7,640 nt of DNA from Actinomycetes bacterium (lineage in GTDB: Bacteria > Actinomycetota > Thermoleophilia > RBG-16-64-13). The stretch's first letter is position 1, and each line of letters opens with the position of its first letter. Below, in pieces: positions 1 to 6,734 of the stretch. The stretch is from NCBI GenBank assembly GCA_021815245.1, contig JAKAHF010000086.1, positions 1 through 7,640 on the forward strand, in the 5' to 3' direction. The position numbers were made by a program, and so were the translations under genes. Below the pieces are notes generated by a model. The model was not told the DNA's origin and searched no databases. It saw nothing but the letters and a program-made list of their open reading frames with translations.

Positions 1-89
1 CGCACCGAGACCCGGGAGCCCCGTGAGACCTTGTGGGCTTCCATCTCTTTGACGAGTTTTCGGGCCAACTCAGCCGGCTGTACGTACAG
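1..89 (-). CDS. FhaA-like (DUF3662) protein, N-terminal fragment cut by window edge
   Basis: Only about 30 codons are visible, read leftwards off the edge. The residues include VQPAELARKLVKEMEAHK followed by a VSRGSRVSV stretch. This resembles the opening helix and first strand of the DUF3662 domain, which in actinobacteria precedes an FHA phosphothreonine-binding domain (FhaA). Its place just downstream of a Ser/Thr kinase fits, because FHA proteins are commonly encoded beside such kinases and bind their phosphorylated targets. The frame is open only from 113, since an in-frame TGA lies at 114-116, and no ATG or GTG precedes the conserved helix. I placed the start at a CTG (87-89) because AAAGGGG sits 6 bases upstream. 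A TTG at 66-68 would cut into the helix. The usual 20-30 residues before this helix in FhaA are absent, and neither other frame upstream supplies them. The family call rests on a short match remembered from the family, not a search. Confidence 0.5.
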   Translation of the reverse strand, partial: MYVQPAELARKLVKEMEAHKVSRGSRVSV

Positions 90-116
90 CTTGGACCCCT
101 TTCTACTCTCCGCTCA

Positions 117-223
117 CTGGTTTGGAGGGATGACGCTCGGCTGCAAGGACGCGGTTCCCGAGCGCGGCCCTCTCTCTTGGCGGCCTCCTTGACCTTTCGC
201 AATCGGTCTCGCGCGCACGTCTC
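117..223. other. Spacer between kinase stop and FhaA-like fragment
   Basis: This gap of about 107 bases on the leftward transcript holds no recognisable gene. It contains an AAGGAGG ribosome-binding-like run on the minus strand (184-190), but no usable start codon follows at a normal distance. There is no hairpin with a T-run, so the kinase transcript may continue into the FhaA-like gene. Confidence 0.4.
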
Positions 224-1930
<1,707 letters not shown>

Positions 1931-1936
1931 GCGTCC

Positions 1937-1942
1937 AGTATA
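1937..1942 (-). promoter_or_regulatory. Possible -10 box giving a near-leaderless kinase transcript
   Basis: On the minus strand TATACT is followed by GGACGC and then the kinase ATG. A transcript started about 7 bases after this box would begin at or next to the ATG, which would explain the lack of a clear ribosome-binding site. No good -35 box is seen 16-19 bases upstream (GGCGGT at 17 bases), so the support is the -10 box and its position alone. Confidence 0.4.
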
Positions 1943-1992
1943 TCCGGCGGAGGTCGGCTACCGCCCGCCCAGGGAGCGACACCGGGGCTTCA

Positions 1993-2002
1993 GGCCGCGG
2001 CC
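1993..2002. repeat. 10-bp perfect palindrome after the TetR gene
   Basis: GGCCGCGGCC is self-complementary and lies 12 bases after the TetR stop, in the 84-base gap before the kinase. No T-run follows it on the minus strand, so it is not a typical terminator. In GC-rich DNA it may be chance. Confidence 0.3.
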
Positions 2003-2014
2003 GTCAGCGTGTTG

Positions 2015-2644
2015 TCAGTCCGCGTCTCCCGAGACAAATCCGGAACCAAGATCGCACGTCAGGTAGCGTTGCACCGTCGGCGCAACCAACTCGACGACCT
2101 GATCGGACGACAGAGAGGCGAGCGGCTCCACCCGCACGACGTACCGGGCAGTCACCAGCCCCAGCATGGTGGAATACACGAGAGTGCCCCGAAGTCTGGC
2201 GGCGGGGTCGCTACTCCACGCGACGATGCGGTCGATGAGCTCACGCTTTACGAAATCCGCCGCGATCCTGCTCGTTTCTTCGCCCTGCACGGCGTTGCGG
2301 AACACGACTGTCAACGGACTGCGCATCTGCTCGTTGTCCCAGGCCTGGCAGACCATACTGACAAGTCGCTCCCCCATGCGGCTGGGATCGCCTTTGAGCA
2401 CTTCGCGCACCCTCTCGTTCATGTCGAATGGCCACTCGATGACTGCCCGGAACAGTCCCTCCTTGGACGAGAAGTAGTGCAGCACAAGGGCTGAATCCAC
2501 CTCAGCGCTCTCTGCCACGGCCCTGATGCTGGTATGGTCGTAGCCGTCGGTCGCGAACAGGCGCCGCGCTGATTCGAGAATTCGCCCTCGCGTTCGATTC
2601 GGACCAGGCCTCCGGCCCCTGCGCGTTCCCTCACTACGGTCCGT
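2015..2644 (-). CDS. TetR/AcrR-family transcriptional repressor (start codon unclear)
   Basis: A DNA-binding repressor likely controlling the exporter upstream in the same operon. The N-terminal helix-turn-helix is clear: RGRILESARRLFATDGYDHT, then SIRAVAESAEV, then the recognition helix ending LHYFSSKEGLF. The C-terminal part (RGTLVYSTMLGLVTARYVVRVEPLASL, ending VAPTVQRYL) matches the tetracyclin-repressor-like C-terminal domain common in actinobacteria. Starting at the first canonical codon (GTG, 2516-2518) would leave 167 residues and remove half the helix-turn-helix, so that start is almost certainly wrong. The same frame stays open up to the exporter's TGA (2657-2659) but contains no ATG, GTG or TTG there. 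I placed the start at ACG (2642-2644) because GAGAGGGGG ends 5 bases upstream; this gives 209 residues, normal for the family. A mutated start, genuine ACG initiation or a sequence error are all possible. The family call is firm; the exact start is not. Confidence 0.85.
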   Translation of the reverse strand, partial: TDRSEGTRRGRRPGPNRTRGRILESARRLFATDGYDHTSIRAVAESAEVDSALVLHYFSSKEGLFRAVIEWPFDMNERVREVLKGDPSRMGERLVSMVCQAWDNEQMRSPLTVVFRNAVQGEETSRIAADFVKRELIDRIVAWSSDPAARLRGTLVYSTMLGLVTARYVVRVEPLASLSSDQVVELVAPTVQRYLTCDLGSGFVSGDAD

Positions 2645-2656
2645 CGCTTCCCCCTC

Positions 2657-4264
2657 TCACTGAAGAGGAGATTGTGCAGTCCTCTTCCTCGGTCCTCTCA
2701 GCAGCATAGCAGGAACGATGCCGACCACTGTCACGAGCGAGGCCCACGGAAAAACGTGACTGAACGCCTTTGTCATATGCTGCCGAAAGATGAGGGAGAT
2801 CTGCTGCGACAACCGCTCGACCTCTGGAAGCAGCGAGGCCGGTACCCCTCGTTCGCGGGCCATGGCCGCGAGATTGGGCATCGCCTGAGAGCCGTCGGAG
2901 GTTCCTATGTTGTCAAGTTCGGCCGCGATGAGCGTCTTCGCCACGGCCGGCAGTTGGCTGCTTTCAGAAACGATGGCCTGCACCTCGGCCTTCGCCGGAG
3001 CCATCTGGTCGGAGACGGCACCGGTCAGCAACGCTGTCACGACCGCGACTCCGAACGTCATGCCGACCAGGCGACTGGTATTGAGCACGCCCGAACCCAC
3101 ACCTTCCTTGCCGGGCTTGGTTCCACCCATGGCGGCCACCGCCAGCGGAGCGTTGGAGAGACCTATGCCGGCGCCTACGATCACGGCCCTCCAGGCGACG
3201 TCACCCCAACTCGAATCGACACCCAACGTGGAGAGGAGGTAGAGACCGAAAGCCAGCGCGATCACGCCCGCCGAAGCAGGGAACTGGGGAGCGACCTTGT
3301 CGCTCAGCCTTCCGGCGATGGGCGACAGAACCAGAGCCGCTCCTGGAACGGGCGTGATCGCCACCGCGGCCTTGAGCACCGAGTACCCCAACACCCGTTG
3401 CAGGAAGAGGGTGAGCAGGAACATCGCGCCGAGCATGCCGAACGCCACCAACGCCTGAGCGACGCTGGCGCTGGAGAAGACGCGGTCGCTGAACAGATCG
3501 AGATCGAGCATGGGCTCAGGGCGGCGTCGTTCCCAGAACACGAAGCCGACGAGCACCGCGACCGCGGCCACGAAGAGCGCTATCACGACGGCCGATCCCC
3601 AGCCCCAGTCCTCACCCTTCACGACCGCCAGCACGAGGGCGAACACTCCCGCGCAAAAAGCGACCATACCCACGAGATCGAGTCGCCTGTGGCTCGAAGC
3701 GTCCCGCGACTCGGGCACACCGACAAGGCAGAGGGCGATGGCCGCCACGCCGATGGGTAGGTTGATATAGAAGACCCAGTGCCATCCAAGGTGCTCGACG
3801 ATCAGTCCGCCGAGCGACGGCCCGACAGCCGCGGCGGTGATGCCTATCGCGGCCCAGATACCCATGGCGGCACCCCTCTTCTCCGCCGGAAAAATCGCCG
3901 TCAGAATCGCCATGGTCACTGGAATCATCACCGCGCCCCCGATGCCCTGAAGCACCCGGAACCCTATGAGCGAACCGACGCTGGTAGCGAGCGCACACAG
4001 CAGGGAGCCGATCGTGAACACGAGCAGCCCAGCCGCGTAGATCTTCTTGCGACCGAATTGGTCGGCCATGCGCCCGGCGGTGAGGGCGAGCACGGCAAGA
4101 ACGATCAGATACGCATCGAGCACCCACGAGATGCTGCCGATGCCGACCTGAAAGTCGTTCATCATGACCGGGATGCTGATGTTGACGATCGTGCTGTCGA
4201 GCATGGTCATGAAGAGCCCGAGTCCGAGCGCCACGATGGCCACCGCCGTCTTTCCTCTGCCCAC
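2657..4264 (-). CDS. DHA2-family (EmrB/QacA-type) MFS drug exporter, 14 TM
   Basis: A 535-residue inner-membrane proton-driven exporter, most likely for hydrophobic or cationic drugs; the true substrate cannot be read from sequence. The family motifs are all visible: LDSTIVNISIP in helix 1 (22-32), WVLDAYLI (47-54), motif A GRMADQFGRKK (64-74), motif B around Arg103 (FRVLQGIGG), and the antiporter motif C region with GPSLGG (148-153) followed by WHWVFYINLPIG (161-172). A long hydrophilic loop (about 418-500) before the last helix and the total length fit the 14-helix DHA2 group rather than 12-helix DHA1. The GTG start (4262-4264) is preceded by a strong GAGGTGGT site about 5 bases upstream. 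An ATG at 4272-4274 is in another frame. The TetR gene follows directly in the same frame after the TGA, so the two are probably co-transcribed and the repressor controls the pair. Confidence 0.94.
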   Translation of the reverse strand: MGRGKTAVAIVALGLGLFMTMLDSTIVNISIPVMMNDFQVGIGSISWVLDAYLIVLAVLALTAGRMADQFGRKKIYAAGLLVFTIGSLLCALATSVGSLIGFRVLQGIGGAVMIPVTMAILTAIFPAEKRGAAMGIWAAIGITAAAVGPSLGGLIVEHLGWHWVFYINLPIGVAAIALCLVGVPESRDASSHRRLDLVGMVAFCAGVFALVLAVVKGEDWGWGSAVVIALFVAAVAVLVGFVFWERRRPEPMLDLDLFSDRVFSSASVAQALVAFGMLGAMFLLTLFLQRVLGYSVLKAAVAITPVPGAALVLSPIAGRLSDKVAPQFPASAGVIALAFGLYLLSTLGVDSSWGDVAWRAVIVGAGIGLSNAPLAVAAMGGTKPGKEGVGSGVLNTSRLVGMTFGVAVVTALLTGAVSDQMAPAKAEVQAIVSESSQLPAVAKTLIAAELDNIGTSDGSQAMPNLAAMARERGVPASLLPEVERLSQQISLIFRQHMTKAFSHVFPWASLVTVVGIVPAMLLRGPRKRTAQSPLQ

Positions 4265-4308
4265 TTTGCACCACCTCGTGTTAATTCACCATACGATGAG
4301 TTATGACG

Positions 4309-4330
4309 TAATTCTACGTGTGAGGAATTA
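4309..4330. promoter_or_regulatory. Candidate TetR operator: inverted repeats over the -10 box
   Basis: Two inverted repeats overlap here. One is ACGTA-attc-TACGT (4306-4319), with perfect 5-base arms across the -10 box. The other is TAATTC-N10-GAATTA (4309-4330), with perfect 6-base arms and a 22-bp span typical of TetR sites. A direct repeat TTATGAyGT also occurs at 4301-4309 and 4328-4336. The region is AT-rich amid GC-rich DNA. Binding by the neighbouring TetR is inferred from position. Confidence 0.5.
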
Positions 4331-4339
4331 TGATGTCAA
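4311..4339 (-). promoter_or_regulatory. Sigma70-type promoter for the exporter-TetR operon
   Basis: On the minus strand a consensus -35 TTGACA (4334-4339) is separated by exactly 17 bases from a -10 TAGAAT (4311-4316). Transcription should start near 4304, giving a leader of about 40 bases that includes the exporter's GAGGTGGT ribosome-binding site. This is the best-matching promoter in the window. Confidence 0.8.
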
Positions 4340-4415
4340 GCGACCTCCCCGGCGGAGCAAGCGCAGGCCACGCAGACACGCCACGCGGTGTCGATCTAAC
4401 TGTGAGGGCCCCCAT

Positions 4416-4438
4416 CTCCCTGCGCTCGTCCGAGGGAG
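4416..4438. repeat. Short inverted repeat (hairpin)
   Basis: CTCCCT (4416-4421) and AGGGAG (4433-4438) are perfect 6-base arms around an 11-base loop. No T-run follows on either strand. Function unknown. Confidence 0.35.
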
Positions 4439-4520
4439 GAGTCGCACTTGCTGGGCCGCCGCCGAACGAAACCTCGGCCACAAGACCGCGCCGGCCGGGA
4501 CGACAGCGCGTCCTCGGTCG

Positions 4521-4543
4521 CGTCCGTAGCGCTGCTACGAACG
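4521..4543. repeat. Hairpin: 10-bp arms with one mismatch
   Basis: CGTAGC (4525-4530) pairs perfectly with GCTACG (4534-4539) across a GCT loop. Beyond one C/A mismatch the stem continues three more pairs (CGT with ACG). On the plus strand a pyrimidine-rich tail follows without a run of T, so it is at most a weak terminator; it could also be part of a structured RNA. Confidence 0.45.
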
Positions 4544-4681
4544 CTCCCTGCGTCCTTCTCTCTTCCGTAGCCGACGCGGCCTTCCGGCGAGGCCTCATCC
4601 GGCGGCGGCCCGTGGCGCAGCCGGAACGGGCGAGCAGAGGGAGATGGGGTCACTGGGGGAAAGGCACCGCGAAGAGCGTGT

Positions 4682-4687
4682 TATACT
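4682..4687 (+). promoter_or_regulatory. -10 box of the tRNA-Leu promoter
   Basis: TATACT lies 13 bases before the mature tRNA 5' end, so transcription would begin about 7 bases before it. The position 17 bases upstream reads GAAAGG, a poor -35 box. It may serve the downstream protein genes too, since no better rightward promoter is seen before them. Confidence 0.55.
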
Positions 4688-4700
4688 CGACGCCACTCAT

Positions 4701-4787
4701 GGGCGAGTGGCGGAATTGGCAGACGCGCTAGGTTCAGGGTCTAGTGAGCTTACGCTCATGCGGGTTCAAGTCCCGCCTCGCCCACCA
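4701..4787 (+). tRNA. tRNA-Leu (anticodon CAG)
   Basis: A complete class II tRNA that inserts leucine at CUG codons. The acceptor stem GGGCGAG (4701-4707) pairs with CTCGCCC (4777-4783), followed by A and an encoded CCA (4785-4787). The D-arm has the leucine-type TGGCGGAATTGGCAGACGCG pattern. The anticodon stem CTAGG/TCTAG encloses loop TTCAGGG, placing CAG at 4735-4737. The long variable arm forms GAGC/GCTC, and the T-arm is GCGGG-TTCAAGT-CCCGC. It lies only 26 bases before the next protein gene with no terminator between, so the two may share a transcript. Confidence 0.97.
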
Positions 4788-4813
4788 TCATCGTTTCTAC
4801 GTCGCCGTTGTTT

Positions 4814-5890
4814 ATGATCGATCGAGACTATGACGACATAAGTCAGGAACTCACGGGCGAGCGCAACCGGCGGCAAAAGAAGAAACTGCCGCAGCCGTTG
4901 TTGCGCCTCCTGCTCATACTTGCCGCCATCATTGTCGTGGTGGTCGTCATCGTCGTAGTGGCACGCACTGTTATCCACAGTGGCGAAGCTGCCGACTACC
5001 AGCGCTATCTGACAAACGTCTCCGAGATCATCACCGAATCCGACGCGGTCGGCGCGGACCTCGTGGCGCTGCTCGAAGATCCCGGTGACACCAACCGCAC
5101 GCAGATCCAGGTCAAACTCGACGAGTTCATGGCCCAGTGCGAAGCGCTCGACGTAAGAGCCAAGGCGCTCGACGCTCCCAAGGACATGATCGAGCAGAGC
5201 GCCCACCAGATATTCCTTCTCGTCATGAGCTTCAGGCAGATCGGCATGACCGACCTCAAGCCCGCGCTCATGAATGCGCTCGACGTACAGGAGACCGATG
5301 TCGCGGTCGAACAGATCTCGCACGCGCTCACCTACCTCGTCAACTCCGACTTCCTCTACGACGAGGTCTTCGTGACCAAGGCAACGGCCATTCTTCAAGA
5401 CAAACAGCTTGCCGGGGTCGTCGTCCCCCCGTCGGACTTCATCTCCGACGACCAGATAACGGCGCCGAGCAAGGTGCTCGACATGCTTGTGGGCCTCAAG
5501 AGCACCGGCGCGCTACAAGCCGTTCATGGGGTCGCGATCGTGAAGGTCGTGGCCATGCCCGACGAGAAGGAGATCACGGCGGGCGGCACCTACAACCTCA
5601 CCAAGTCGAGTGACCTCAAGTTCTTGGTGACTGTGGAAAACCAGGGTAACCAGGAGGAGAAGAACATCCCCGTGTTGGTCACCCTGCAGGTGGGTACTGC
5701 CGACCCGCAGCGGGTCACGGTCCAGATCGCCTCGATCAAGCCCAAGAAGCAGGCTACGGCTGAGGTGAAGGAGATCGATCCCTCCGCCTACGGCGAGAAA
5801 GCCACCCTCAGAGTCAAGGTGGGGCCGGTGGCGAACGAGAAGTACACAGACAACAACTCCATCAAGGCAACCGTTATCTTCAAGCTCTAG
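4814..5890 (+). CDS. Single-pass membrane protein with extracytoplasmic CARDB-like domain
   Basis: A 358-residue protein of unknown function. The basic N-terminus (RNRRQKKK, 17-24) and one very hydrophobic helix (about 29-50, almost all I, L and V) predict a membrane anchor with the N-terminus in the cytoplasm. Residues about 58-235 are mainly helical and predicted to lie outside the membrane. The last 95 residues (about 264-358) look like an Ig-type CARDB domain: LKFLVTVENQGNQ, IPVLVTLQVG, and a closing TDNNSIKATV. Such domains usually support binding or adhesion at the cell surface. Two starts are possible, TTG (4808-4810) or ATG (4814-4816); I chose ATG. Neither has a ribosome-binding site, and the tRNA ends 26 bases before. 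The next gene starts 13 bases after the stop, so it heads a three-gene run with the DUF4446 gene and pheA. No link to phenylalanine synthesis is evident. Confidence 0.85.
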   Translation: MIDRDYDDISQELTGERNRRQKKKLPQPLLRLLLILAAIIVVVVVIVVVARTVIHSGEAADYQRYLTNVSEIITESDAVGADLVALLEDPGDTNRTQIQVKLDEFMAQCEALDVRAKALDAPKDMIEQSAHQIFLLVMSFRQIGMTDLKPALMNALDVQETDVAVEQISHALTYLVNSDFLYDEVFVTKATAILQDKQLAGVVVPPSDFISDDQITAPSKVLDMLVGLKSTGALQAVHGVAIVKVVAMPDEKEITAGGTYNLTKSSDLKFLVTVENQGNQEEKNIPVLVTLQVGTADPQRVTVQIASIKPKKQATAEVKEIDPSAYGEKATLRVKVGPVANEKYTDNNSIKATVIFKL

Positions 5891-5903
5891 GAGGGCGAGG
5901 GAA

Positions 5904-6734
5904 TTGCAACTGGCTGAGATCATCGCGATCGTCGCCGTGTTTCTCGCGGCAGCCGCCGGCGTGGGCATCGTCCTCGTCTACCGAAGGCTGTTGCGCTACC
6001 AGCGTAATCAGCACGTCATCATGGGGTCTCGAGGCACGGTCGACATAGTCGAGCATGTGACCGGGGTCGACGAGAAGATGAGCAACCTACGCCTGGCAGT
6101 CGAGGACCTTACTCTTGTGGTGCGCGATCACGACGTGCGCATCGACGGCACGCTTTCGCGGGTCGGTGTGGTGCGGTTCGACGCCTACCACGACCTGGGC
6201 GGCAGGCAGAGCACCGCCGTGGCCTTCCTCAACCACGGAGGCAACGGCGTAGTCATCACGACCGTGGTGAGCCGCGACTTCGCGCGCATGTACGTGAAAC
6301 TCATCCGCGACGGGCAGTCCGACATCCCGCTTGCTCCCGAAGAGAGCGAGGCGGTCGATCAGGCCCGAGGCAGCGCGCCCTTCACCATCCGCCCGCGGGT
6401 CGACGGGGCGGCTGTCTCGTTGACCGACGATGAGGCCGACTCTCTCGGCATGGGCGCGCCGATGTCGCTCGGGCTTCCTGGATTGCGCGATGGGGACGAG
6501 CGTGAGGTGGCTCGCGAGAATCGGCGGCGTAGACGCCACGGGCTGCCGCTCGTCGATGGCAAAGTAGTGCCCTCGGCCCGTGGCTGGGACGCTCCCGAGA
6601 CCCCCTCTGCGAGCATGGCCGACGAGTTCGTCAAGCAGCGCCGGCAGACATTGAGACATGACAACAGCGAGGAGATCGACGCCCGAGAGGCGCAATTCGA
6701 TCTCGACGATACGAGGGAGATCGATGACCTGTAA
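5904..6734 (+). CDS. DUF4446 family membrane protein with extended C-terminal tail
   Basis: A 276-residue protein of unknown function. An N-terminal membrane helix (about 5-26) leads into a linker containing a short coiled-coil-like stretch (VDEKMSNLRLAVEDLTLVVRD, part, 55-75). The DUF4446 core follows (about 87-155), recognised by VRFDAYHDLGG, TAVAFLNHGGNGVVITTVVSR and the strand with YVKLIRDGQSDIPLAPEE. Family members are usually about 150-170 residues; this one carries roughly 115 more, rich in charged residues (ENRRRRRHG, EEIDAREAQ, DLDDTREIDDL) and probably disordered. The start is a TTG (5904-5906) served by GAGGG at 5891-5895; no ATG or GTG precedes the membrane helix. DUF4446 genes are known near pheA and serS in actinobacteria, in line with the pheA gene that overlaps its end here. 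Role unknown. Confidence 0.88.
   Translation: MQLAEIIAIVAVFLAAAAGVGIVLVYRRLLRYQRNQHVIMGSRGTVDIVEHVTGVDEKMSNLRLAVEDLTLVVRDHDVRIDGTLSRVGVVRFDAYHDLGGRQSTAVAFLNHGGNGVVITTVVSRDFARMYVKLIRDGQSDIPLAPEESEAVDQARGSAPFTIRPRVDGAAVSLTDDEADSLGMGAPMSLGLPGLRDGDEREVARENRRRRRHGLPLVDGKVVPSARGWDAPETPSASMADEFVKQRRQTLRHDNSEEIDAREAQFDLDDTREIDDL
6713..6719 (+). promoter_or_regulatory. Ribosome-binding site of pheA inside the DUF4446 gene
   Basis: GAGGGAG ends 4 bases before the pheA ATG (6724-6726) and lies within the last codons of the DUF4446 gene. Together with the 11-base overlap it fixes the pheA start and suggests coupled translation of the two genes. Confidence 0.65.

Larger units (their letters stand above)
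4340..4681. other. Gene-free spacer between divergent operons
   Basis: About 340 bases with no supportable gene. Open frames exist on both strands, but their translations are rich in Arg, Pro, Ser and Ala, show no domain or ribosome-binding site, and one runs into the tRNA. Visible structure is limited to two hairpins (4416-4438 and 4521-4543) and a 9-base direct repeat CTCCCTGCG at 4416-4424 and 4543-4551. A small RNA or decayed sequence cannot be excluded. Confidence 0.5.

Noticed and set aside
2419..2634. Alternative GTG start (2634) just upstream of the TetR gene
   Set aside because: It is in a different frame from the helix-turn-helix and its translation does not resemble a TetR N-terminus; it would need a frameshift.
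2672..4306. Plus-strand open frames opposite the MFS exporter (2672-3760 and 3779-4306)
   Set aside because: Hydrophilic Arg/His-rich translations mirror the exporter's codons. No ribosome-binding site or recognisable domain.
4606..4650. Sequence like the 5' part of a proline tRNA (CGTGGCGCAGCCGG at 4611-4624)
   Set aside because: No matching anticodon stem, T-arm or acceptor 3' strand follows, so at most a chance or decayed match.
4330..4731. Plus-strand open frame ending with WRNWQTR
   Set aside because: It runs into the tRNA-Leu gene; that peptide ending is the typical false translation of a leucine tRNA.
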